NCBI GenBank assembly: GCA_963707445.1
Contig: CAVPPW010000013.1
Span: 186,001 to 250,000, forward strand
DNA from: JALORV01 sp963707445
Lineage (GTDB): Bacteria > Pseudomonadota > Gammaproteobacteria > Burkholderiales > Burkholderiaceae_F
DNA: 64,000 nucleotides
Direction: 5' to 3'
Under the pieces are notes generated by a model that saw only the letters and a program-made list of their open reading frames with translations, did no database searches and was not told where the DNA came from. Shown piece by piece: positions 1-8,152 of this stretch. Within the stretch, counting starts at the first letter, position 1. Every line of letters begins with the position of its first letter. The translations under genes and the position numbers were made by a program.

Positions 1-237
1 CAGTCCTTCGATCAGGTCGACGTCGGGCTTTTCCATCAGCTGCAGGAACTGGCGCGCGTACGCCGATAGCGACTCAACGTAGCGGCGCTGGCCTTCGGCG
101 TAGAGCGTGTCGAATGCGAGCGAGGACTTGCCGGACCCGGACAGACCGGTGATCACAACGAGCCGCTCGCGAGGCAGGTCGAGATCGACACTTTTCAGGT
201 TGTGGGTGCGGGCTCCGCGGATGCGGATTTCATCCAT
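1..237 (-). CDS. uvrA: Excinuclease ABC subunit A, N-terminal 79 codons
   Basis: This is the start of UvrA, the DNA-damage recognition ATPase of nucleotide excision repair; the rest lies outside the left edge. The protein begins MDEIRIRGARTHNLK, followed by a Walker A loop GLSGSGKSS and the FDTLYAEGQRRYVES stretch, all highly characteristic of UvrA. The ATG at 237 is the first in-frame start and precedes the conserved N-terminus directly. It is divergent from ssb, an arrangement also found in Escherichia coli. The family is about 940 residues, so fewer than a tenth of the codons are visible. The reading frame is intact here. Confidence 0.95.
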   Translation of the reverse strand, partial: MDEIRIRGARTHNLKSVDLDLPRERLVVITGLSGSGKSSLAFDTLYAEGQRRYVESLSAYARQFLQLMEKPDVDLIEGL

Positions 238-359
238 CGACGAGGGCAGCTGCAAAAGGCGAACTTGTTACTATAGCGACAAACGTCGTCGCGACCTTGT
301 GAGTGCCGCGGCGCAGGCGATAACGCGGCGCGAGCCGCCCGCCGAACGGAGGACGAGAC
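238..359. promoter_or_regulatory. Divergent uvrA/ssb promoter region
   Basis: The 122-bp spacer between uvrA and ssb has one AT-rich core. TACTAT at 269-274 can serve as a -10 box towards ssb, and the overlapping TATAGT on the other strand (275-270) can serve uvrA, so the two promoters may share one melting site. No convincing -35 was found for either. A CTGT-N8-ACAG LexA site, present between these genes in E. coli, is not visible. A GGAGGA Shine-Dalgarno (348-353) precedes the ssb ATG. Confidence 0.4.
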
Positions 360-833
360 ATGGCATCGGTGAACAAGGTCATTTTGATCGGCAACCTCGG
401 GCGCGATCCCGAGACGCGCTACACGGCCGATGGTGCCGCCATCACCAACATCTCGCTTGCTACCACGCGCCGCTACAAGGATTCGTCAGGCCAGCAGCAG
501 GAGGAAACCGAGTGGCACCGCGTCTCATTCTTCGGCCGACTGGCCGAAATCGCGGGTGAATATCTGCGCAAGGGCCGTCCCGTGTACGTGGAGGGCCGCA
601 TCCGCACGCGCAAATACCAGGACAAAGAAACCGGTCAGGACCGCTATTCGACCGAGATCGTCGCGGAGAACATGCAGATGCTGGGCTCGCGCGAGGGCAT
701 GGGCGGCGGTGCTGACGTCGACGGCGGCGAGGAGTCGCGTGCTCCGGTTCCTGCCCGCTCGGCGGGTGGTCGACCGGCGACCCAGAAACCGGCGACCAAC
801 GTCGCCGACATGGACGACGACATTCCGTTCTGA
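360..833 (+). CDS. ssb: Single-stranded DNA-binding protein
   Basis: SSB coats single-stranded DNA during replication, recombination and repair and recruits partner proteins. The 157-residue product begins MASVNKVILIGNLGRDPETR, typical of the bacterial SSB OB fold, with the fold spanning about residues 1-110. A glycine- and proline-rich linker follows, and the acidic tip DDDIPF binds replication and repair enzymes. Length and ending are normal for betaproteobacteria. The start is fixed by GGAGGA upstream and by the conserved N-terminus. It is divergent from uvrA. The frame is intact. Confidence 0.97.
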   Translation: MASVNKVILIGNLGRDPETRYTADGAAITNISLATTRRYKDSSGQQQEETEWHRVSFFGRLAEIAGEYLRKGRPVYVEGRIRTRKYQDKETGQDRYSTEIVAENMQMLGSREGMGGGADVDGGEESRAPVPARSAGGRPATQKPATNVADMDDDIPF

Positions 834-1010
834 CGCCGCGGCGCACGACTGAGCTCTTCGGGCATCAAGCGGTAAACCCGGGCGGCTTGCGATCGCTGCC
901 GTTCTGCCGGGATTGTCCGCGACGGCCTTGAGAGCGGTTTTTGCTCCAGGGCTGCACCTTCCGCGCTCCGCGGGCCGGCTCTGTGCCGCTTCCGCGTACA
1001 AACTCGAAAA

Positions 1011-2225
1011 ATGGACCTGAGCTTCCTGCCGGACTGGCCACCTGCGTTCTCGCCTGCTCTCGCCGTCGCCGCGCTGGCACTGGTCGCGTCCTTTGCGGGC
1101 GAGATCGCCGCGCGCTGGTTGCATCTGCCAAGGATGCTCGGCTACCTTGCCGCAGGTGTCGTGTTCGGCGCTGGCGGACATCTCGTGGAATGGCTGAACC
1201 TGCAGCCGCTGCCGGCGCCGACGCTCTATGGTGCGCTCGACTTCGCGGCGTCGTTCATCCTGTTCGATCTGGGGCAGCGCGTGTCGTTCGGGTGGCTGCG
1301 ACGCAACCCGGCGCTGCTCGGCGCAAGTGCGGTCGAGGCCGGTGTTACCTTCGTTGCGGTTTTTGTGGCGATGCGCGTGCTCGAGATCACGCCGCTGCCG
1401 GCGGCGTTGATTGCGACCATCAGCATGTCGACGTCGCCAGCGGTCGTGCTCTCGCTGACGCGCGAGGTGCGCGCCCAGGGTCAGGTCACCGAGCGCATCT
1501 TGCTGCTGACTGCGCTGAATTCGATCTATGCGGTGGTGTTCTCGACGCTGTTGCTGGCATGGGCCAGACTGGACACACGCGGACTGCTGGACGACTACCT
1601 GCTGCATCCCGCCTACCTGGTGTTCGGCTCGCTGGCCCTTGCTGCGCTCGGTGCGCGCCTGTTTCACTGGGTCGCTGGTTTCGTCCATCACGAGCGCGCG
1701 GTGCAGCTGATCCTGATGCTCGCGATCATCTCGATCGTGTTCACGCTGTCGAGCGCGCTGCGGCTGTCACCGCTGCTTGCGCTGCTCGCCTGCGGCGCGT
1801 TCGTGCGTACCTTCGATCACGGCCGGCGCCTGGCGAGCAGCGATGTCGGATTGATCTCGGCGCTGGCTTTGGTGCTGTTCTTTGCCCTGTCTGCGGCGAC
1901 GGTCGAATGGGGTCTGCTGCTCGGCGCCGGCGTCCCCGCGCTGGCGCTGGCGCTGGTCCGGACCATCTGCAAGGTTGCGGCGGTCGGTGCACTGGCGCCG
2001 CTGACCGGAATCGGCTGGCGCAAGGGCGTATATGCCGGCATCGGTCTGCTGCCGATGTCCGCAATTGCCCTGATGCTGACGCACCAGGTGACGGAGATGA
2101 GCCCCAGGCTCGGCGCGCAGGCGGGCGCGGTGGTACTGGCGAACGTCGTCGTGTTCCAGGTCGTCGGCGCACTGGCGCTTTTGTACGCATTGCGGGCGAG
2201 CGGCGAAGCGAGGGAACAGGCATGA
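1011..2225 (+). CDS. Cation:proton antiporter of the CPA2 (Kef-like) type
   Basis: This is a 404-residue, strongly hydrophobic membrane protein that fits the CPA2 sodium/potassium-proton exchanger domain. It has about 11-12 membrane segments, an early GYLAAGVVFGAG segment typical of Kef-like antiporters, and a further run of glycine- and alanine-rich helices. It ends soon after the membrane domain, so the cytoplasmic KTN/RCK nucleotide-gating domain of KefB/KefC is absent. Its stop codon overlaps the start of the next gene by four bases (ATGA, 2222-2225), implying translational coupling with a glutamate-cysteine-ligase-like enzyme. The transported ion cannot be told from sequence. The 177-bp gap to ssb shows nothing else. 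Confidence 0.8.
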   Translation: MDLSFLPDWPPAFSPALAVAALALVASFAGEIAARWLHLPRMLGYLAAGVVFGAGGHLVEWLNLQPLPAPTLYGALDFAASFILFDLGQRVSFGWLRRNPALLGASAVEAGVTFVAVFVAMRVLEITPLPAALIATISMSTSPAVVLSLTREVRAQGQVTERILLLTALNSIYAVVFSTLLLAWARLDTRGLLDDYLLHPAYLVFGSLALAALGARLFHWVAGFVHHERAVQLILMLAIISIVFTLSSALRLSPLLALLACGAFVRTFDHGRRLASSDVGLISALALVLFFALSAATVEWGLLLGAGVPALALALVRTICKVAAVGALAPLTGIGWRKGVYAGIGLLPMSAIALMLTHQVTEMSPRLGAQAGAVVLANVVVFQVVGALALLYALRASGEAREQA

Positions 2226-3385
2226 GCAACGATTCGCTCGAATTCAAGAAGTCGGCGCTGCTGACGATGGGTACCGAACTGGAGCTGCAGCTGGTCGAAC
2301 GGCGCGGCGGTGATCTGACGCGTGCGGCATCGGACCTGATCGCGCTGGTGACGCGCAAGCCCTTTCCAGGCGACATCAAGCCGGAAATCACCGAAAGCAT
2401 GCTCGAGGTGAGCACCGATGTGCACACGGGCTACTTGCCGCTGCGCGACCAGCTGATGGCGATGCGTGACAAGCTGGTCGCCGGCGCCGACCGGCTCGAC
2501 ATCGAAGTGCTGGGCGGAGGCGCGCATCCGTTTCAGCGCTGGTACGACCGTCAGATCTACGATCGCCCGCGGTTCCGGCATGTCGCGGGCCTTTACGGCT
2601 ACCTCGCCAAGCAGTTCACCGTGTTCGGCCAGCACGTGCATATCGGCTGCGAAAACGGCACACAGGCGATGCGGCTGCTGCATCGGCTTTCGGTGTACGT
2701 CCCGCAGTTCATCGCGCTGTCGGCGAGCAGCCCGTACTACCAGGGCGTTGACACGTCGTTCGACTGCTCGCGCCTCAACAGCATCACTGCGTTTCCGCTG
2801 TCCGGCCGGGCGCCGTTTCTGACCGACTGGCCGGCGTTCGAGGGCTTCTTCAACAAGCTGCGCCGGCTCGGTGTCGTGGAGAGCATGAAGGATTTTTACT
2901 GGGACATTCGTCCGAAGCCCGAGTACGGCACGATCGAAGTGCGCGTGTTCGACACGCCGCTGACGGTCGAGCGTGCGGCGGCACTGGCTGCCTACCTGCA
3001 ATCCATCTGTGCGATGTTGCTGCAAAGCCGCGACGAGATCAGCGAGGAGGTCTATCTCGCCTACAACTACAACCGCTTCCAGGCGTCCCGCTTCGGCCTC
3101 GAGGGGCAGGTGCTGGACAGCATCACCGGCGAATCGACTCCGCTGCACATTGCGGTATTAAGGACCCTCGATGCCTGCCGGCCGTACGCGCGCGAGCTCG
3201 GTGCCGGTGATGCGCTCGACGAGATCGAGCGCTGGGTGCGTGCCTCCGGCAACGATGCGCGCTGGCAACGCGAGACGATGCAGCGACACCATTCGCTCGC
3301 GCAGCTCGTGCTCGAGTCTGGCGAGCGCTGGCGCGGGGCAGCGGCGGTCGGCTCGTCGCGCCCGCTGTCGGCTTACGCGCCGTGA
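2222..3385 (+). CDS. YbdK-type carboxylate-amine ligase (glutamate-cysteine ligase family 2)
   Basis: This 387-residue enzyme belongs to the GCS2 family of ATP-dependent gamma-glutamyl ligases. Near the N-terminus is MGTELELQLV, the family's first active-site strand; KPEITESMLEVSTDVHTG and the glycine-rich GQHVHIGCE segment follow, and a GTIEVRVFDTP motif lies in the second half. E. coli YbdK has weak glutamate-cysteine ligase activity, and the true substrate of most members is unknown. The ATG at 2222 overlaps the antiporter stop (ATGA). Known glutathione control of Kef antiporters makes the pairing suggestive. The gene converges with the next one, overlapping its end by 13 bp. Confidence 0.85.
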   Translation: MSNDSLEFKKSALLTMGTELELQLVERRGGDLTRAASDLIALVTRKPFPGDIKPEITESMLEVSTDVHTGYLPLRDQLMAMRDKLVAGADRLDIEVLGGGAHPFQRWYDRQIYDRPRFRHVAGLYGYLAKQFTVFGQHVHIGCENGTQAMRLLHRLSVYVPQFIALSASSPYYQGVDTSFDCSRLNSITAFPLSGRAPFLTDWPAFEGFFNKLRRLGVVESMKDFYWDIRPKPEYGTIEVRVFDTPLTVERAAALAAYLQSICAMLLQSRDEISEEVYLAYNYNRFQASRFGLEGQVLDSITGESTPLHIAVLRTLDACRPYARELGAGDALDEIERWVRASGNDARWQRETMQRHHSLAQLVLESGERWRGAAAVGSSRPLSAYAP

Positions 3386-4219
3386 CTCGGGTCGAGCAGT
3401 TGGAGCACCTCGTCATGCAGCGCACCGGCGCTCGCGATCAGTGACAGCTCGACCAGGGGGTCGCCGCCGCTCCAGCTGGTCACCACGCCGCCCGCCGATT
3501 CGATCACCGGCACGATGGCGGCCACATCCCAGTGCGCCAGGGTCGGATCGAGCATCAGATCGGCTCCTGCCGTTGCGAGTGCGAAGTAGCCGAAGCAGTC
3601 GCCCCAGGTGCGGTACAGCCGCGCGCGACGGACGATGCGCTCGGTGAGCTCGATGGTTGCGGCCGTACTGCTCGCCGGTGCTCCAGTGTGTCGTCGCGAG
3701 CACGGTGGCGTCTTCGAGCCGATCACAGCTTCGCACGCGCGTGCTGCGCGTGCTGCCGTCAACTGCGTGCAGCGTGCAGGCGTCGCCGTGACCGACCAGC
3801 GCGAGACCTGGAACTGGGTGAGCGATGACGCCTAGCACCGGCCGGTAGCCGCCGCCGTCATCTCGCTCGAGCGCGATCAGCGTGCCGAACAGGAAGCAGT
3901 TCGTGATGAAGGCACGCGTGCCGTCAACCGGATCGAGCACCCAGCGGTAACGCTCGCCGGCCTTGCTGCCGTGCTCCTCGCCGATGACGCCGTGCCCGGG
4001 ATAGCGCCGCTCGATCAGTGCGCGCATCTGCTCCTCGGCGTGACGATCGGCCAGCGTAACGGGAGAGGCGTCGGACTTCGTTGAGACTGCAGTGCCCGAC
4101 ATGAAATAGCTTCGAATCGTTGCTGAAGCGGCGCCGATGAGTTCGTGTGCGAACGGCACGAACTCGCGGGCCTCGGCAGCTGCGAGCGGAGCGCTGTAGC
4201 GCCGATACTGGCGCGTCAC
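3373..4219 (-). CDS. Inositol monophosphatase family phosphatase (HisN-like), one frame change
   Basis: This is a Mg-dependent phosphatase of the inositol monophosphatase/histidinol-phosphatase superfamily. The metal-binding motifs are readable in order: SPVTLADRHAEEQM, GEEHG, then WVLDPVDGTRAFI. After a one-base frame change near 3660 the second half continues with WGDCFGYFALATAGADLMLD and a C-terminal GGVVTSWSGGDP. The total of 847 bp equals 281 codons plus stop plus one extra base, the expected length. The GTG start at 4219 overlaps the upstream stop (GTGA, 4216-4219), so the two genes are probably coupled. The ADLMLDP and DPVDGT signatures resemble HisN-type histidinol-phosphate phosphatases, but substrate is not certain. 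Confidence 0.82.
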
Positions 4220-5794
4220 GCGTGCTTGCCCGGCGCGAACAGCTGCGTGCAGTCGCTGCGATCCGCGGGTTCGACGACGGACGACGCGCAGATGTCCGCC
4301 ATTTTCACGTGCAGCCGCGCGAGTATCGCGTCGTGCGAGCCGTTGCGGTTCCACTTCTGCAGGCGCTGGCTGAGGCGCTCAAGCGACCGGCGGCTGCGTC
4401 CCGAGTAGGCGTCGGGCGTACGTGCTGCCTCGTCAATGATGCCGGCTGATGCGGCCTCGATGCCCGCTGTGTCGGTCGGTGCCAGTTCGATGAGCGCGTT
4501 GACGTAGGCGCCGCCCCACTGCAGCCGCGTCGCCGGACCCTTGGAGGTCTCGTAGGCCTGCCGTGTCCAGTCGATCGCGGCGGCGTTGCCGGCCGGCGTC
4601 TTGCGTTGACGCGCATTGGATGCCAGTCCGAGCATGTAGTAATACGGCGAATGCGATCGCGTGAGCTCGGCGCTCAGCAATGCGTCCGATTCGTCGAGCA
4701 GCCCGGCGTCGGCCAGCATTGCACCGGCGGCGGTGATGACCGATTGGCGCTCCTCGACATCCGGGGTCGCGTGATCGGCCCAGGCCGCCTGCTCACGCAC
4801 TTGCGCCAGCAGCGGCTGCGGCAGCGTGCCCGTCTTCTGATCGACCCGGGCGATATCAACCTTGGCCGACACCGCCCAGACGCGCGCGGCATTGGACAAC
4901 GATGCATCCGCCGCCAGCCGATCCAGCACCGCGTTCAGCTCTTCCTCCAGTTTTCGGCGCTCGCCAGACTTCGCGGCTGTCGTGAATTCGACGAAGGTGG
5001 CGGCATGCTGCACGATCAGGTCGTAGTGCACGCGTGCCAGGTCCGGGCTCGCCAGGATGCTCCGCAGGCTGGCCAGCGCATCGGCCTTCGCGACTAGCGG
5101 CGTCGCCTTATTCGGGGCCTTGGCCGCCGCAGCGATCGCCTGCAAGTGTCAGCCGCGACGCAGATTCCCGCTGTTGTGGCGGGCAACGCTGTGCCAGCTG
5201 CATCATCGTCGCCGGCAACGCGTCGGTCTTGACCAGTTGCTGGTCATCGACTTCCCAGGAGTAGTAAGCGAGCATCCGCCAGTCCTCGGCGCCGACGCTC
5301 TCTCCGGCAAGCACCGCTGCCAGTGCCTGCCGTGCCGACGAGCCGCCGGCGAGCCCCTGGTCGAGCAACTGCATGTACTTGTCCGCGTCTATTGATCCTG
5401 CAAGACGCGTGATCTCGCTTCCGTCCGGGCGCAGCAGCACCATCGTCGGATAGCCGGTGACGCTGAAGCGCCGACCCAGCAATTGTCCATTGGTCGAGTC
5501 GCCGTCGACGTAGACCGGAACAAACGAGCGGGACTTCTCGATGAAGTCAGGTCGGACGAAGATCGTGCTCTTCACCTGGCTGCACGGTGGACACCAAGCC
5601 GCGGTCCAGAACAGGTAGAGCGGTCGGTTCTCCTGCCGTGCGCGCGCGAACGCACCGTCGATGTCGGACGCCGCTGCCGGATGTATCCACTCGATTTGCG
5701 CTGGCGCTACCGGAGGCGCGACGGGCGCCTCGGGCGCCTTCGTGCAGGCGGCCAGCAGAACCAGCCACGCGGCAGCAAGTGTGAATCTAGTCAT
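4216..5794 (-). CDS. Thioredoxin-family lipoprotein with long helical C-terminal half, one frame change
   Basis: The N-terminus is a lipoprotein signal, with hydrophobic residues ending in the lipobox LLAAC (Cys about 17), so the protein should be anchored in the envelope. A thioredoxin-like domain follows, with active site WCPPC in FWTAAWCPPC and the cis-proline region VTGYPTM. After a frame change near 5145 a helical, alanine-rich region of about 300 residues continues to the stop; I recognise no named domain there. The 1579-bp length fits one extra base. A role in periplasmic disulfide chemistry is inferred. It overlaps the phosphatase downstream by four bases. Confidence 0.75.
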
Positions 5795-5836
5795 CGGGAC
5801 CTTCGCGCCGGACGCCCAACTTCGCGCCCCCTGCGA

Positions 5837-6400
5837 TTATCGCCGCAGCCGCCTGGCAATCGCGAGATAGTGGTCCAGGCCGGGTGTCGCAGCGTCGGCC
5901 GACTTGGCCAGGTCGTCCCATAGGCGTACGCGGACCGCATCTTCGGCGCGAGGCTGCGCGATGAAGGCCGTGGCCTCGGCGTCAGTGAAGATCCCGCCCT
6001 GCAGTTCGAGGCTGCGCTTGGAGTCGGCGGAAAGCGCCGCCCAGTACTCGACCCCGCTCGTGCGGTCGTTTCCGCGGGCGCAGAGGTAGCGCTTGGCATC
6101 GACATGCAGGCGGATCGGCTGGAGCACCGCATCACCGAAAAGGTCGCGCAAGAATGGCAGAGCGACGTACTCGTGACGGTCGTCGACGCCGCGCAGCGTC
6201 GGCGTTTCGCCCTGGTCGTTGATCAGGTGCCCGAGGTCGTGCAGGAACGCGGCGACGACCAGCTCGTCCGAGGCGCCATCTTGCTCCGCGAGCTGACCGC
6301 ATTGCAGTGCGTGCTGCAGTTGGGTGACCGGCTCGCCGCTGTACATGCGTTCGCCCCTGGCGGCAAAGAGTGCGGCGATCTCGTCGAGTGAAAGCCCCAT
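5837..6400 (-). CDS. PhnZ-like HD-domain oxygenase (phosphonate-operon HD family)
   Basis: This is a 187-residue HD-domain protein of the family repeatedly found in phosphonate operons. Residues expected for the mixed-valent di-iron site and substrate pocket of PhnZ are present and similarly spaced: Tyr20 and Glu23 in MYSGEPVTQ, His30, the His54-Asp55 pair in FLHDLGH, His58, His76 in RHEYV, and His99 and Lys103 in LHVDAKRYL. Characterised PhnZ cleaves 2-amino-1-hydroxyethylphosphonate to glycine and phosphate. Its usual hydroxylase partner PhnY* (a 2-oxoglutarate oxygenase) is not in this window, so the substrate here is open. Its ATG overlaps the stop of the Na/Pi transporter by one base (TAATG, 6398-6402). 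Confidence 0.85.
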   Translation of the reverse strand: MGLSLDEIAALFAARGERMYSGEPVTQLQHALQCGQLAEQDGASDELVVAAFLHDLGHLINDQGETPTLRGVDDRHEYVALPFLRDLFGDAVLQPIRLHVDAKRYLCARGNDRTSGVEYWAALSADSKRSLELQGGIFTDAEATAFIAQPRAEDAVRVRLWDDLAKSADAATPGLDHYLAIARRLRR

Positions 6401-8079
6401 TAGATGGTGCGCGCTTCGTTGGTCGGGAAGACGGCCGCCTGCTCTCCCATCAGCCGTGTCTTCGAGAGGACACCGGCGGATTCCAGGATCGGGTAGGCCA
6501 CCGAGCAGAACAGCGAGTTGATCCGCTTGAAGTCGGCGAGCAGGTCCAGATGCAGCGAACTGGTCTCGATCGACTGGCGCGTGTTGTCCGACAGGCGAAG
6601 CAGGTGCTGGTTGGCGTAGCGCATTTCGAGTTCGCGGAATGCGACCTTTTCGGTCATCAGAGACTGCGCTGACTTCAGGTCACCGTTGAGGAAGACCGCC
6701 ACCGCAAGCTGCAGATTGGCCACCAGGCGCGCGTGCAGGTCGGTGATCTCGGCGATTCCGGCATCGGAGAACGACAGACCGTGTCGGATCTTGCGCTCGG
6801 CCACGTCGAGCAGTCCGCGCTCGACGATGTCGCCGACGTGCTCCATGTTGATCGTGAACTGGATCACCTCGGTCCAGCGCCGCGACTCGCCGGCGTCGAG
6901 CGCTTCGCGGCTCACCTGCGCCAGGTAGCGCTTGATCGCGGAGTACAGCCGGTCGATCTCATCGTCGCGTCGGCGCAGAGCTTCGGCCAAATGCGCGTCG
7001 TTGGTGCGCAGGACAGTCAGCAGCCCGGCCAGCATGTCCTGCACCGTATCAGCGAGCCGGATCGTTTCGCGCGCCGCGTTACCGAGCGCCAGAGCCGGCG
7101 TGCCGAGCGCGAGCGGGTCCAGATAACGCGGCTGCGCGCCATTTTCCTTGGAGCGGCCGTCCGGGAGCCATTTTTCCGTAAGGTCGGCGACGCGGCCGGT
7201 GAAATGCATGAAGACGAGCGCCAGCGCGATATTGAACCCGAGGTGGAACGCGACCACGAGGTCACGCGGGTTCATGTCGAGCTGCTTGAGCCAGGGACTC
7301 GCGAATGGCAGCAGCGCCAACGCGAGCGTGACTCCGGCCGCCTTGAAGACGAAGTTGCCGAGTGGGACTCGGCGCGTGACGGCGTCGGACCGCCAGGTGG
7401 TCAGCATCGCCAGGACGCCACCGCCGAGATTGGCACCCAGGACCAGCGGGATCGCGACGTGCGCCGGCAGCACGCTGGAGCCGGCCAGCGTCGCGACCAG
7501 CAGCACGACCGCCAGGCTCGAGTAGCACAGAACCGCGAAGACTGCCCCGATCACGACGTCGAGCAACATGTCGCCCGAGATCTGGGCGAACAGCGTCTTC
7601 ACGCCAGCGCCGTGCGCCAGCGGTGCCGTGGCGGCGCTGATCAGCTGCAGCGCGAGGATCATCACGCCGAAGCCGAGGATGATCCGGCCGATCTGACCGG
7701 CGCGTTCGTTGCGTCGTGACAGGTAGACGACGACTCCGACCGTGATCGCCAGCGGCGCGAGCCACGTGAGATTCAGCGAAAGCACCTGGACCATCACCGC
7801 AGTGCCGACATCGGCGCCGAGCATCACCGCGAGCGCTGCCGCGGTCGTCAGCAGCCCCTGGGCCACGAAGGACGACGTGAGCAGCGCGGTGGCGGTCGAA
7901 CTTTGCAGCAACCCGGTGACGCCGAGCCCGGCCAGGAACGCCGTGCCCTGGCCGTTCATGCTGCGCCTGAGCACCTGCCTCAACCCCGCGCCGTAGACGC
8001 GCAGCACGCCAGTGCGCACGATGTGCGTGCCCCAGACCAGCAGCGCAATCGCCGCGATGAGATTCAGCAAGGTCGTCAA
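6400..8079 (-). CDS. Na/Pi cotransporter family protein with PhoU-like domain
   Basis: This 559-residue membrane protein has the two inverted Na/Pi-cotransporter repeats, each marked by a QSSTATALL or glycine/serine-rich equivalent, within about residues 1-310. A cytoplasmic PhoU-like helical tail follows (about 340-550), rich in paired helices such as REALDAGESRRWTEVIQ. E. coli YjbB has the same architecture and exports phosphate. Placement between phnY and the PhnZ-like gene suggests that it disposes of phosphate freed from phosphonate when the compound is used for carbon or nitrogen; that is inference, and uptake is the alternative. The frame is intact. It starts 73 bp downstream of phnY and overlaps the next gene by one base. 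Confidence 0.85.
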   Translation of the reverse strand: MTTLLNLIAAIALLVWGTHIVRTGVLRVYGAGLRQVLRRSMNGQGTAFLAGLGVTGLLQSSTATALLTSSFVAQGLLTTAAALAVMLGADVGTAVMVQVLSLNLTWLAPLAITVGVVVYLSRRNERAGQIGRIILGFGVMILALQLISAATAPLAHGAGVKTLFAQISGDMLLDVVIGAVFAVLCYSSLAVVLLVATLAGSSVLPAHVAIPLVLGANLGGGVLAMLTTWRSDAVTRRVPLGNFVFKAAGVTLALALLPFASPWLKQLDMNPRDLVVAFHLGFNIALALVFMHFTGRVADLTEKWLPDGRSKENGAQPRYLDPLALGTPALALGNAARETIRLADTVQDMLAGLLTVLRTNDAHLAEALRRRDDEIDRLYSAIKRYLAQVSREALDAGESRRWTEVIQFTINMEHVGDIVERGLLDVAERKIRHGLSFSDAGIAEITDLHARLVANLQLAVAVFLNGDLKSAQSLMTEKVAFRELEMRYANQHLLRLSDNTRQSIETSSLHLDLLADFKRINSLFCSVAYPILESAGVLSKTRLMGEQAAVFPTNEARTI

Positions 8080-8152
8080 TTCCGGCCGTTACCTCCAGGC
8101 TGCCTGGCCGTAAGTAGGAAAGGCCACGGCGGCAAATTCGGGACCCGTGGCG

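Noticed and set aside
525..1691. A 388-codon minus-strand frame opposite ssb and the antiporter
   Set aside because: Arg/Gln/His-rich composition typical of antisense frames in GC-rich DNA; the plus strand carries clear conserved genes.
6733..7719. A 328-codon plus-strand frame opposite the Na/Pi transporter
   Set aside because: Shadow of the real gene on the other strand; no recognisable domain, and composition matches a mirror of transporter codons.
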